DNA of 64,000 nt from CAYMMX01 sp964391675 (GTDB lineage: Bacteria; Cyanobacteriota; Vampirovibrionia; Gastranaerophilales; Gastranaerophilaceae). Positions 40,735 through 49,654 of the stretch are shown in pieces. Each line of letters opens with the position of its first letter. The first letter of the stretch is position 1. Made by a program: the position numbers and the translations under genes. The stretch spans positions 62,001-126,000 of the forward strand of contig CAYMMX010000001.1 in NCBI GenBank assembly GCA_964391675.1, read 5' to 3'. The notes under the pieces were generated by a model. The model saw only the letters and a list, made by a program, of their open reading frames with translations. It did not search any database and was not told the origin of the DNA.

Positions 40735-43272
40735 TTAAATTTGTTTGACATTTTCATCAAAAAAGTTGATTCTTTTAATGTCAAATAAAATATCGGGAGC
40801 AATGATTTTCATTAAATCATCTGCTCTAACGGAAGGTAAACCATCAGGTTGCCCCCCTTGACCGGTTTTTAAAATTATGAACAAACATTCTTCTTCAAAT
40901 CTGTATGATTTAATAGATGGTTTAATATTTGTTGTTTTTAAAATACCTTTTTTGTTTTTCTTCGTCAGTAAAATTTCGTCAGAAGATAAAACTTTGTTCA
41001 TATTATAGCGCAAATCTTCAAAATTGTGAAGAGTATTATTAAAAAGTTTTACCTCATATTCAGCCCATTGCACAGTATGATCAATAGCTTTGGCCTCTTT
41101 AGGAAGTTTTTCTATTTTTAAAATTTTACATCCTTCAGGTAAAACTTTCTCTAATTTTAGTTGGACATCTTCCGGTTTTAAATTATCATAAATTTCTATA
41201 TCTACAAGTTCGCATTTGCTTTCAATAAATAAAGGAAGCGCAACACCAAGAGAAAGTTTCATCGTTGGATTAAAACCTTGGGTGAAAGAAACATTAAGTC
41301 CTGATCTTGCAAGTGCTTTTAGGAAAGTATTTTGCCAATCAAGATGGGAAAAATAGCGTAAAACACCTATTTTTGTAAGTTTTATTCGATATTTTGATGC
41401 AGATAAACATATTGGTTCGGACTCATTATTTTTTTCAGTTTTTTGTATTTCCTCATTCTTATTTATTTGAATTTTATATGGTTTATCTAATACCTTTTTT
41501 GTTTTTAAATTTTTGCAAACTCCACAATTTACGCAACCGGATTCACAAGATTCATTTGTTTGGTTTTTAAGTGCATCTTTGTACTCATCAATTAACCATG
41601 ATTTTTCTATTCCTATATTTAGGAAGTCCCAAGGAAGTCTTTCATCTAAGGGATATTCCTTTTCAGCCAATTCCTCTAAAGATATACCTAATTCTTGTGC
41701 TGTTTCTTTCCACACATTTTTATCAAAATGTTCGCCCCAGGCATCTAAATAACAACCTTTTTCATAAAGTTTTTCTATATAAGGGCAAAGTTTTCCATTT
41801 CCTCTTGTTAAAACAGCTTCTATTTGAGACACGAATTTTTCGTGGTAATTTATCTTTAAACCCTTTATATGCTTAGTTTTATCTTTCAAATAATGGATTC
41901 TATCAGCAAGTTCATCGAGATTAAATTGTGATGACCACTGAAAAGGTGTAAAAGGTTTAGGAACAAATATTGAAAGAGTACAGGTAATATCAAGTGAATG
42001 TTTTAATTCTTTTATTTTTTTTATGTATCTTGACTTATGTCTTATTTCTGCAAGTAACTCTGCCATTTCATCTAAATCGTCGTAAGTTTCAGTCGGAAGC
42101 CCGACTATAAAATAAAACTTAATTCTTGACCAGCCGTTTTCATATAATGTTAATGCTGCATTTAGAATTTGCTCTCTTGAAATATTTTTTCTGATAACAT
42201 CTCTCAGTCTTTGACTTCCTGCCTCAGGAGCAAGTGTCATTGTTGATTTTCTTACGCTTTGAACAAGATTTGCCAATTCTAAATTAAATCCGTCAATTCT
42301 TTGACTTGGAAGAGATACTGAAACTTTTTTCTCGTTAAAATTTACGGCTAATTCTTTGATAACTTCTTTTATATTTGCATAATCGTTAGATGATAAAGAA
42401 AGTAATGAATATTCATCATATCCTGTATTTCTTACCAGCTCTTTTGCAATTTTTATTATTTCTTGTGCACTCCTTTCCCTTACCGGTAAATTAACATGCC
42501 CGGGTTGACAAAAACGACACATTCGTCCACATCCTCGACGTATTTCTACTGTAGCTCTATCATGAACAGATGATGAAAACGGAATAGGATAAGCTTTTAA
42601 TGCATTATCATAATTTATTTGCGTAATTCGTTTTTTTATATTTTTAGGATATATAGGAACATATACTCCATCAATTTCTGATAATTTTTTTATTTTTTCT
42701 TTGCGCGAAAGCGCAAGCGCTTTCGCGCTTTTTAAAACTTCGCATACTTCTATAATAACATCTTCCCCATCACCTATTAGAAATGCGTCAATAAAATCAG
42801 ATAAAGGTAAAGGATTATAAGCACAAGGTCCTCCTGCTATAATTATAGGGTCCTGCTCATCACGCTCAGCTGAACGATGTGCTACATTTGCCATATTCAT
42901 CATCGCTAAAACTGTAGGATAAGAAAGTTCGTATTGCAAAGAAAAACCTATTATATCAAAAGATTTTAAAGGTTCTTTGCTCTCAAGTGAATAAAGATTT
43001 TTGCCTGATTTGATTAAATATTCTTTAAAATCAAGCTCAGGAGCATAAACCCTGTCTGCCATAAAATCAGGGTGATTATTCACTATTGTGTATAAAACTC
43101 TTTGTCCTAAATTACTTATCCCTATTTCATATTTATCCGGAAAAGCAAATGCAAAAGTAACTTTAGCTGCTTTAAAATTTTTGTTCATTGACAAAAATTC
43201 TCCACCTACATATTGATATGGTTTATTGCAGTTGTATAAAAGTTCGTGGTATTCGTTTAAAAAAGTTTTCAT
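40735..43272 (-). CDS. TIGR03960 radical SAM protein fused to a TIGR03936 (DUF2344) domain
   Basis: An 845-residue fusion. Residues about 25-210 resemble a cobalamin-binding-type domain. The radical SAM core has CX3CX2C at Cys248, Cys252 and Cys255 (RRGCGRMCRFCQPGHVNLPV). A second Cys cluster (CESGCVNCGVCKN) lies near residue 575. The C-terminal 230 residues (IKLTKIGVLRYFSHLDWQNT, with ALARSGLNVSFTQGFNPTMK) form the TIGR03936 domain. The two halves are often adjacent genes upstream of rne/rng, as here. Function is thought to concern RNA modification, but the substrate is unknown. A GC-rich palindrome encodes residues 182-190. Confidence 0.93.
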   Translation of the reverse strand: MKTFLNEYHELLYNCNKPYQYVGGEFLSMNKNFKAAKVTFAFAFPDKYEIGISNLGQRVLYTIVNNHPDFMADRVYAPELDFKEYLIKSGKNLYSLESKEPLKSFDIIGFSLQYELSYPTVLAMMNMANVAHRSAERDEQDPIIIAGGPCAYNPLPLSDFIDAFLIGDGEDVIIEVCEVLKSAKALALSRKEKIKKLSEIDGVYVPIYPKNIKKRITQINYDNALKAYPIPFSSSVHDRATVEIRRGCGRMCRFCQPGHVNLPVRERSAQEIIKIAKELVRNTGYDEYSLLSLSSNDYANIKEVIKELAVNFNEKKVSVSLPSQRIDGFNLELANLVQSVRKSTMTLAPEAGSQRLRDVIRKNISREQILNAALTLYENGWSRIKFYFIVGLPTETYDDLDEMAELLAEIRHKSRYIKKIKELKHSLDITCTLSIFVPKPFTPFQWSSQFNLDELADRIHYLKDKTKHIKGLKINYHEKFVSQIEAVLTRGNGKLCPYIEKLYEKGCYLDAWGEHFDKNVWKETAQELGISLEELAEKEYPLDERLPWDFLNIGIEKSWLIDEYKDALKNQTNESCESGCVNCGVCKNLKTKKVLDKPYKIQINKNEEIQKTEKNNESEPICLSASKYRIKLTKIGVLRYFSHLDWQNTFLKALARSGLNVSFTQGFNPTMKLSLGVALPLFIESKCELVDIEIYDNLKPEDVQLKLEKVLPEGCKILKIEKLPKEAKAIDHTVQWAEYEVKLFNNTLHNFEDLRYNMNKVLSSDEILLTKKNKKGILKTTNIKPSIKSYRFEEECLFIILKTGQGGQPDGLPSVRADDLMKIIAPDILFDIKRINFFDENVKQI
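42703..42728. repeat. GC-rich 26-bp palindrome inside the radical-SAM reading frame
   Basis: Two perfect 12-bp arms, GCGCGAAAGCGC and GCGCTTTCGCGC, around AA. It encodes Ser-Ala-Lys-Ala-Leu-Ala-Leu-Ser-Arg at residues 182-190, using GCG, TCG and CGC codons that are otherwise rare here. It sits in a variable loop between conserved blocks. I see no other copy in the window. Confidence 0.75.
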
Positions 43273-43273
43273 T

Positions 43274-43618
43274 TCAAGCTAGGTCTTCAGGGAAGTATTT
43301 ATCAATCTCAATTATTGTACCATTTAAAGTATTATTTTCAAATGATTTAATAAATCTGAATAACTGTTCATTGGGAACCTCATAATTATATAAGATAACT
43401 TCTCCATTTATATCACGCATTACTCTTACAATATAATGACATTTTTGAGCGTATCTTTTTAATTTTTCCTGATTAAATTTTTTACCGTTAATATCCTTAT
43501 CAATTTTTACATAGTTAAAACCTGCAAAAAATTTGATTTTTTCTCCGTTTTCTAAAGGTTCATCATTTTTATGTTTTGAAAAAATATTTATTATTTTTTT
43601 ATTAATTTCATCTGTCAT
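43274..43618 (-). CDS. Protein of unknown function upstream of the radical-SAM fusion
   Basis: A 114-residue basic protein with no signal peptide. It has mixed alpha/beta character (KIKFFAGFNYVKIDKDINGK, then HYIVRVMRDINGEVILYNYE) and an acidic C-terminus. No domain recognised. It ends one base before the radical-SAM gene, so the two are co-transcribed. No SD precedes the ATG; a TAAATT hexamer ends six bases before it, which would allow a leaderless transcript, though its -35 is weak. Confidence 0.6.
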   Translation of the reverse strand: MTDEINKKIINIFSKHKNDEPLENGEKIKFFAGFNYVKIDKDINGKKFNQEKLKRYAQKCHYIVRVMRDINGEVILYNYEVPNEQLFRFIKSFENNTLNGTIIEIDKYFPEDLA

Positions 43619-43768
43619 ATTATCAATTTAACAATATTTTTAGCAAAATGTCTAAATGTAAAATTTACTTAAAATTTTTCATTACAAGTAAAAAAACTTA
43701 ATAAATAAGCTCTAATATATTATTTGATATATAATTTAAAATATACAAAAGAATATATTGAGGTATAT

Positions 43769-44032
43769 ATGTTACCAATAATAACTGAAGAACATTCATC
43801 ATTGGCTTTTGCAGAAATTTTTCAAGATGTACATTCTTGGAGAAAAAGAATGATTCACTATATTAAAGATGAAAATCCTGAAATTAATACTGCAATAATT
43901 GAAGCTGCAAATAATACGGATTTAGATCCTAAAGCTGTTGCACTTGGTGCTTATATGACATACATTTTGCTTGAAATGGCTGTTAAAGAAGATGATTCTT
44001 TTTTAGGTGCAATTGAAGATTTAAAACAATAA
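43769..44032 (+). CDS. Small protein of unknown function
   Basis: An 87-residue helical acidic protein (LAFAEIFQDVHSWRKRMIHY, then TDLDPKAVALGAYMTYILLE). Start chosen at the ATG following GAGG; a longer frame opens at 43724 without a good ribosome-binding site. A single-gene unit facing the convergent kinase-like gene. No domain recognised. Confidence 0.6.
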   Translation: MLPIITEEHSSLAFAEIFQDVHSWRKRMIHYIKDENPEINTAIIEAANNTDLDPKAVALGAYMTYILLEMAVKEDDSFLGAIEDLKQ

Positions 44033-44046
44033 TTTTTACGGCTTAA

Positions 44047-45153
44047 TTATTTTATATTACTCTTTTTTAAAAATTTTTGTTTTAATGTTTCTTGTAAAAC
44101 TTTAAATGCATTTTTAAGTTCAAAATCTAAGTTATTGTTTGGATTGTAGAAATTTAAAAATAAATTTTCTGTTTGCTCATTTCTTGGTAATAAATTTATT
44201 GCATAAGAAAAACCTATGTTGGCATCACTGTTATTCCTAATTTTTTTATCTTTTAGCATTTTATTGAAAATTTTTATTCTTTCATTTTCCGGAGCATTAT
44301 AAACTTTTTTGTAAATATACCTTGCAGTTTTATTGTGATTTAAATTTTCACACGCATTATAAATTCCGCCATAATCAACCTGATAATTTTTAATATTATT
44401 TTCTACTCCATTATCAAAACTTGTAAGCCCATAAATACTTTCCGGAACAATTTTTCCGCTATATTTCGGTTGGTCTTTGCTTATAAATCTGTTTATCATA
44501 TATCCTGCATCAGTATCACCAAAATAAAAATTAACCCTTTGATTATTTTTCCCTGCATTTTTTTTCCAGTACTGAGCAAAGTTTAATTCGGCATAGTTCC
44601 CGTGTATACAGGAAGATAGCATATTTTCTTCTTTTTCATGAAATATTTTTATAAGGAAACTGTCATTAAATATTCCGCTTAAAACCCATGTGCTTCCATG
44701 CGCTCTACTTAAAATTTCCTTCATTTTAACCGATTCATTACTTTTTATTATTCGGGCTTTTCGCATTGCTGTACTTAAATTTTTTTCAAGAGTTTCAATT
44801 TCATGATTTTTTCTGAATCCGTTTATCGCTTCGTTAAAAGATTTATATAAATCTTTTATTAATCCTTTTCTTAAATCATATGGTATTTTATCTACCCATT
44901 GAGGAGGAATATTACCAATTATGCCAAGAGATTTAGGGTATTTTATAATTTCATTTTTAATCAAATCAACTTCTGAATAAACTTTTTTGCTTATTACTCT
45001 ATTTAATCCGTTAAAAGCAATAAAAGATTTATTTGAGGAACTTAATGAGCCTTCAACTAAATTTGCTTTAGCCGCACAATTATTGAATACTTTATCAGGT
45101 TGTTTGTTTTTTAATATAACTTGGGTATTAAATTTTAGGTTTATAGGGTACAT
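44047..45153 (-). CDS. Orphan protein with kinase-like features
   Basis: A 368-residue protein with no signal peptide. Several segments line up, in order, with a protein-kinase-like fold: a glycine-loop-like GSTWVLSGIFND (153-164), Lys169 in FLIKIF, Glu189 in NYAELNF (helix C), a hinge-like GYMINRF (217-223) and an acidic QVDYGGIY (258-265) where the metal-binding Asp should fall. There is no canonical HRD. The N-terminal 50 residues are Asn-rich and end in AFNGL. This may be a divergent eukaryote-like kinase or pseudokinase, or an unrelated fold. It stands alone in its direction. Confidence 0.55.
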   Translation of the reverse strand: MYPINLKFNTQVILKNKQPDKVFNNCAAKANLVEGSLSSSNKSFIAFNGLNRVISKKVYSEVDLIKNEIIKYPKSLGIIGNIPPQWVDKIPYDLRKGLIKDLYKSFNEAINGFRKNHEIETLEKNLSTAMRKARIIKSNESVKMKEILSRAHGSTWVLSGIFNDSFLIKIFHEKEENMLSSCIHGNYAELNFAQYWKKNAGKNNQRVNFYFGDTDAGYMINRFISKDQPKYSGKIVPESIYGLTSFDNGVENNIKNYQVDYGGIYNACENLNHNKTARYIYKKVYNAPENERIKIFNKMLKDKKIRNNSDANIGFSYAINLLPRNEQTENLFLNFYNPNNNLDFELKNAFKVLQETLKQKFLKKSNIK

Positions 45154-45280
45154 TTTTTAAGTCTTTACTCCACACTAACTAATTAATTAATAATAAAACA
45201 GTCAATTTTAATTTTTGTCTTTAGTTTTTAAAATGTAACAAAAAATAAACAAAAACATCATTTTGTGCAAAAATAATGTT

Positions 45281-45424
45281 ATGAAAAAAAATACTAAAAA
45301 TAATAAAAAACCAAAAATTGAAATTAAAAATATGGGTGTAGATATAAATAAAAACGAGTATAAAGAAATAATTTTATCTCAGTCTAACCATCCCGACAAA
45401 AGTTTTTATAATAAAAATTGGTAA
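45281..45424 (+). CDS. Possible 47-residue basic protein
   Basis: Short ORF reading MKKNTKNNKKPKIEIKNMGV and ending NHPDKSFYNKNW, convergent with dgt and ending 2 bp before it. The first 17 residues are mostly Lys and Asn. No clear ribosome-binding site is present. In such AT-rich sequence an ORF of this length can arise by chance, so this is tentative. Confidence 0.3.
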   Translation: MKKNTKNNKKPKIEIKNMGVDINKNEYKEIILSQSNHPDKSFYNKNW

Positions 45425-45426
45425 AA

Positions 45427-46458
45427 CTAATCTAGCATATTGGCAAGCTTATATAGATAATCATCGTTTGTTTTTGAAACCATTGGACTGGGAATAAAAT
45501 TTTCTTTAAATTTTTCTATAGCATATCTGTCAGTCATTCCTGATATATAATCACAAGCTACTCTTTGAGATTTTTGGATATCGTAATTTTTCGACAAAAG
45601 TTCGACATAAAAATTAAAAAGTTCTTTTACAATATTTCTTGCTTTTCCCTCCTCTAATTTTGCAGGTGAATCTATATAAACATTTTTAAACATCCATTCT
45701 CTCAATTTTGTTGTATAATGCCAACCCTCTTCACTCATTGAAATAACAGGTTTATCCAGAGAATTATCAATAATCTCTTCAATCATTTTATTTAATCTTT
45801 TTTTCTGAATTGAAGAAAAGTAACTTATGCAATCTTTTGGTAAATCACTTTCTGCAATTATGCCTGCACGTATTGAATCTTCTATGTCGTGATTTATATA
45901 TGCAATTTTATCCGCAAGTTGTACGACTTGCGCTTCAGGAGTTTTAGGCTGAAATCCCCATGTGTGAGTTAAAATCCCGTCAACAGTTTCTTTTGTTAAA
46001 TTTAAGTTTTCTAAAACTTCTACAACTCTTACACTTTGTAAATTATGATGAAATCCACCAGGTACAAGCTCATTTAAAACACTCTCTCCGCAATGCCCAA
46101 AAGGAGTATGTCCCAAGTCATGTCCAAGAGAAATTGCTTCTACTAAATCTTCATTCAAATCAAGGGCTCTTGCGATAGTACGTCCTATTTGGGAAACTTC
46201 AAGCGTATGAGTCAATCTTGTTCTAAAATGATCATTAAAAGGTGATAAAAACACCTGGGTTTTATGTTTTAATCTTCTGAAAGCTTTGGAATGAACTATC
46301 CTGTCCCGGTCACGTTGAAAATCAGTCCTTAAGGGGCATTCTTCCTCAGATGTTTTTCTTCCTGCGCAATATCTACTTTTTGTTGCAAATTCACTTAAAG
46401 TCTCTATTTCTTTTTGCTCAATTTTATATTTGATTGTATGCTTGGTTTCTGTTGACAT
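45427..46458 (-). CDS. dgt: Deoxyguanosinetriphosphate triphosphohydrolase-like protein (HD superfamily)
   Basis: A 343-residue HD-type dNTP triphosphohydrolase that converts dGTP and related dNTPs to nucleoside and triphosphate. The opening SEEECPLRTDFQRDRDRIVH, with SKAFRRLKHKTQVF, is typical. The metal site is His84 (RTRLTHTLEVSQIGR), His113-Asp114 and His117 (GHDLGHTPFGHCGE), plus the later Asp in VVQLADKIAYINHDIEDSIR. I use the ATG at 46458, seven bases after AGAGGT, rather than 46479. A divergent promoter pair is shared with the aminotransferase. Confidence 0.93.
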   Translation of the reverse strand: MSTETKHTIKYKIEQKEIETLSEFATKSRYCAGRKTSEEECPLRTDFQRDRDRIVHSKAFRRLKHKTQVFLSPFNDHFRTRLTHTLEVSQIGRTIARALDLNEDLVEAISLGHDLGHTPFGHCGESVLNELVPGGFHHNLQSVRVVEVLENLNLTKETVDGILTHTWGFQPKTPEAQVVQLADKIAYINHDIEDSIRAGIIAESDLPKDCISYFSSIQKKRLNKMIEEIIDNSLDKPVISMSEEGWHYTTKLREWMFKNVYIDSPAKLEEGKARNIVKELFNFYVELLSKNYDIQKSQRVACDYISGMTDRYAIEKFKENFIPSPMVSKTNDDYLYKLANMLD

Positions 46459-46478
46459 TATGTTAACCTCTATGAACA

Positions 46479-46509
46479 ATTATACTATGAATTTTATTTA
46501 TTGTATAAT
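46479..46509. promoter_or_regulatory. Overlapping divergent promoters for dgt and the aminotransferase gene
   Basis: Perfect TATAAT elements on both strands: plus 46504-46509 for the aminotransferase and minus 46484-46479 for dgt. Each -10 lies where the other promoter's -35 would be, so the -35 sequences are poor. Confidence 0.45.
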
Positions 46510-46537
46510 TTAAGTATAGAGTTACTGGGAGAATAAA

Positions 46538-47782
46538 ATGAAGGATTTGTTTAATCAATATGTACAATCTCTTGAAACTTATATAATGTTTAAAATCGGA
46601 GAAGATGTAGCAAAAGCAAAACCTGAACTTGAAGCAAAAGGAAGAGCACCTATATCACTATCTATGGGAGCACCCGTTGCGCCTCCGCCTAAATTTGTAA
46701 TTGAAAAATTAAAAGAAACTTTAGATATAGATGGAATTCATTCTTATTCAAGCCCAAAAGGTGAAATTTATTACCTTGAAGCTATCGCTAAAAGAATGAA
46801 AAATCGCTTTGGAGTAGATTTAGATCCAAAAACAGAAATCTTTTCACTTATCGGATCTAAAGAAGGTATCGCTAATTTAATCAGGGAATTAATAAACCCT
46901 ACTACCAATGAATTTGACAGAGATGTAATCCTAATACCTGACCCAGGATATGCTTCTTATAAGGAGATGATTAAAGTTTCAGGCGGCGTAGGATATTCTA
47001 TCCCTTTAACATTGGAAAACAATTATATGCCTAATTTTGATGAAATCTGGGAAAATCTTAAAAAAGACGGTTATAATGATAAAAAAGTTAAAGCATTGAT
47101 AATAAATTATCCTAACAATCCACTTGGTGCAACGGCTACATTTGAATATTTTAAAGAAGTTGTGGATTTTTGTAAAAAACATAATATACTGTTAATTTCT
47201 GATGCGGCATATACAGATATGTATTTTGATGAAAATAATGTTCCTCCGAGTATTTTGCAGATTGATGGAGCAAAAGATATTGCTGTTGAATTTTTCAGTT
47301 TTTCAAAACCTTATGCAATGACTGGTTGGAGGTTAGGTTGGATTTGCGGAAATAAAGAAGTTATTTCAATCTTTGGTAAACTAAAATCAACATTGGATAC
47401 AGGTATATTTAAGGCCTTACAAAAAGCTGCTTCTGAAATTATTAATTCACAAGAAGGTGATGAATATATTAAAAAAGCTAATTTTGGGTTTAAGAAAAAA
47501 CAGGAAATTTTAGTTAAAGGATTAAAAGAATTAGGTTGGGATATGGACAATTTAAATATTCCAAATGCAACTTTCTATCTGTGGCTACCTATTCCTTTAA
47601 AATACAAATCATCTAAAGAATTTACGGATGATTTAATGTATAAATCCGGTATTGTTGCGGTTCCTGGAAATGCTTTCGGTGATTGCGGTGAAGGATTCTT
47701 TAGAATTTCTATAGTATGTAGTGACGAAAGTTTATATGAAGTATTAAGAAGAATGAAAGAAGATGGATTTAATTTCAACTAA
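46538..47782 (+). CDS. PLP-dependent aminotransferase (class I/II, possibly LL-diaminopimelate type)
   Basis: A 414-residue fold-type I aminotransferase. The PLP Lys is Lys257 in FFSFSKPYAMTGWRLGW, with Arg265 for the carboxylate. Asn194 (INYPNNPLGATAT), Asp222 and Tyr225 (SDAAYTDMYF) hold the cofactor. The opening ISLSMGAPVAPPPKFVIEKL and SYSSPKGEIYYLEAIAKRMK resemble DapL, which makes LL-diaminopimelate for lysine and mDAP wall in cyanobacterial relatives. Aspartate aminotransferase is the alternative. Length is close to DapL (about 410). SD GGGAG upstream. Confidence 0.8.
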   Translation: MKDLFNQYVQSLETYIMFKIGEDVAKAKPELEAKGRAPISLSMGAPVAPPPKFVIEKLKETLDIDGIHSYSSPKGEIYYLEAIAKRMKNRFGVDLDPKTEIFSLIGSKEGIANLIRELINPTTNEFDRDVILIPDPGYASYKEMIKVSGGVGYSIPLTLENNYMPNFDEIWENLKKDGYNDKKVKALIINYPNNPLGATATFEYFKEVVDFCKKHNILLISDAAYTDMYFDENNVPPSILQIDGAKDIAVEFFSFSKPYAMTGWRLGWICGNKEVISIFGKLKSTLDTGIFKALQKAASEIINSQEGDEYIKKANFGFKKKQEILVKGLKELGWDMDNLNIPNATFYLWLPIPLKYKSSKEFTDDLMYKSGIVAVPGNAFGDCGEGFFRISIVCSDESLYEVLRRMKEDGFNFN

Positions 47783-47805
47783 TTTCTCAAAATAAAGGAG
47801 TTTAA

Positions 47806-48918
47806 ATGATTAAAAAAATATTATTATTGGCTTTTTGTTTATTGTTTATGCAAAATATTCAATCCGTATCAGCTAAATCTATTGATGACATATACCTTTT
47901 CAATATGAAAACAAAAATCGAATCTAATTGGATAAATTATGATAATAAATCAGATAACAGCACCGTTGTTAATTTTAAAGTAGATAGAACAGGCACAATT
48001 TTTGATGTAAATATAATAAGGTCTTCCGGTAATGAAAATTTTGATAAAAGTGCCATAATGGCAGTATATAAAGCTGCTCCTTTTAAACCTTTTTCAAAAG
48101 GAACTATTTCAAATACTTTAACTATGAATTTTTTCTTTAGTCCTAAGAATACCTTTCTAAATGTTGCAGATACTCCTAATTATTCACATACAAGCAGCCA
48201 ATTCATGCAAATTTTGGACAATGTAAATTATGGATATTATTTTTATAATTTAAAACAAAGAATTTCATCAAACTGGGATGTTAAATCATATTATGAAAAT
48301 AAATCGACAATAACTTTACTTAAAATAAACAAAGAAGGATTAATAAATAGTTTAAATATAATTAAATCTTCAGGAGATAAGAATTTTGACTCTGATGTAA
48401 TAGATGCAATCAAAAAATCGGTTCCTTTTGATATTTTCCCTAAAAAGTCGGAAAAAGAAAGCTTAAATCTTCAACTTTCTTTCTACTATACTTCACTAAA
48501 ACCAAGAATAGGAGAAAGTAAGATAAGTTGTTGTTTCCTTGATTACAATACTGACTTAATGGTTGATTATGAGAATTACAAAAAACAAGTTGAAAAAGTA
48601 CTTTCTACTAATTTACCAAAAAAAATGTACAAATTAAAAAGAAAAGTATTACTAAAATTAACTATAGACAAAACAGGTAAAATATCTTGTATAAATATTG
48701 AAAAACCTTCAAAAAGCAAAGCTTTTGATAAAAAAATGATTAAAGCTGTTAATAACAAGTCTTTTCCGGCAATTCCAACATCGTTAAATAAAAAAGATTT
48801 TTCTTTTTTATGTTATCTTGAAACATCTAAAAAAGACTTTTCGAGAGGCTTTATATCAGGTTTTTTAAATTATGTAAGAAATCCTATTTCAGTTAAATGT
48901 ATATGGGATAAGTTTTAA
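47806..48918 (+). CDS. Secreted protein with three TonB C-terminal-type domains
   Basis: A 370-residue protein with a signal peptide (KKILLLAFCLLFMQNIQSVSA). Three repeats share the TonB-C pattern of a DxxG turn, then a strand, then SSG: VDRTGTIFDVNIIRSSGNEN near residue 63, INKEGLINSLNIIKSSGDKN near 180 and IDKTGKISCINIEKPSKSKA near 291. Each is followed by FDxxxIxAxxK..PF. There is no Pro-rich spacer or N-terminal anchor of classical TonB. The domains may bind outer-membrane or periplasmic partners. It is followed 26 nt later by a DedA gene. Confidence 0.85.
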   Translation: MIKKILLLAFCLLFMQNIQSVSAKSIDDIYLFNMKTKIESNWINYDNKSDNSTVVNFKVDRTGTIFDVNIIRSSGNENFDKSAIMAVYKAAPFKPFSKGTISNTLTMNFFFSPKNTFLNVADTPNYSHTSSQFMQILDNVNYGYYFYNLKQRISSNWDVKSYYENKSTITLLKINKEGLINSLNIIKSSGDKNFDSDVIDAIKKSVPFDIFPKKSEKESLNLQLSFYYTSLKPRIGESKISCCFLDYNTDLMVDYENYKKQVEKVLSTNLPKKMYKLKRKVLLKLTIDKTGKISCINIEKPSKSKAFDKKMIKAVNNKSFPAIPTSLNKKDFSFLCYLETSKKDFSRGFISGFLNYVRNPISVKCIWDKF

Positions 48919-48944
48919 GCAGAATAGTTGATAAGTGAGGAAAA

Positions 48945-49571
48945 ATGAGTATATTAGATTCGGTATTAATACCGGTAATTAATTTTATAGAACATACTAT
49001 TGGAATGTTAGGTCCCTGGGGAGTTGCTTTATTAATGGCAATAGAATCATGCAATATCCCTTTACCAAGTGAAGCAATATTACCTTTTGCCGGATATTTA
49101 GTAAGTAAAGGAATAATGTCAATTCACGTAGCAGCATTTGCCGGTGCTTTAGGATGTATCCTAGGGTCAATTCCTTCATATTACTTAGGTTATTTCGGAG
49201 GTAGACCATTTATTGAAAAGTACGGAAAATGGTTTCTAATTTCAAAACATGACTTGGAAATGGCAGATAAGTGGGAACAAAAATATGGAAATTTAGCATT
49301 CTTTATTTGCCGTATGCTACCAATTGTAAGGACATTTATTTCTCTTCCGGCAGGAATTTTAAAAGCTGATATTAAGCTATTTTTAACATTTACATTCTTA
49401 GGCTCTTTAATTTGGAGTTATCCTCTTGTTTATGTTGGAATGAAACTTGGAGAACACAGAGAAACTCTAAAACATTTTTGGCATAAATTTGATTTGGCAA
49501 TTGTTATTATTTTATTTGTTTTAGGCATTTTATATTTGGTAAATCATTTTAAGCATTTAAAAGATTCATAA
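48945..49571 (+). CDS. DedA-family membrane protein
   Basis: A 208-residue polytopic inner-membrane protein with the VTT/SNARE-associated domain. AIESCNIPLPSEAILPFAGY gives the conserved acidic and Pro residues. GGRPFIEKYGKWFLIS, with FICRMLPIVRTFISLPAG, supplies the conserved Arg residues. DedA proteins are implicated in lipid-carrier recycling (undecaprenyl phosphate or phosphatidylethanolamine flipping) and proton-motive-force-dependent resistance. Last gene before a strong terminator. Confidence 0.92.
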   Translation: MSILDSVLIPVINFIEHTIGMLGPWGVALLMAIESCNIPLPSEAILPFAGYLVSKGIMSIHVAAFAGALGCILGSIPSYYLGYFGGRPFIEKYGKWFLISKHDLEMADKWEQKYGNLAFFICRMLPIVRTFISLPAGILKADIKLFLTFTFLGSLIWSYPLVYVGMKLGEHRETLKHFWHKFDLAIVIILFVLGILYLVNHFKHLKDS

Positions 49572-49586
49572 AAATTAGCCCTTTGT

Positions 49587-49632
49587 ATAAATTAAAGCTG
49601 CAATTTCAGTAGAAATTGCAGCTTTAATTTAT
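49587..49632. terminator. Bidirectional terminator
   Basis: Perfect 21-bp stem (49587-49607 with 49612-49632) with an AGTA loop, between convergent dedA-type and 49655 genes. T-rich arms on both sides. Confidence 0.9.
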
Positions 49633-49654
49633 GTAGAAAAATTTAATTTTATTA

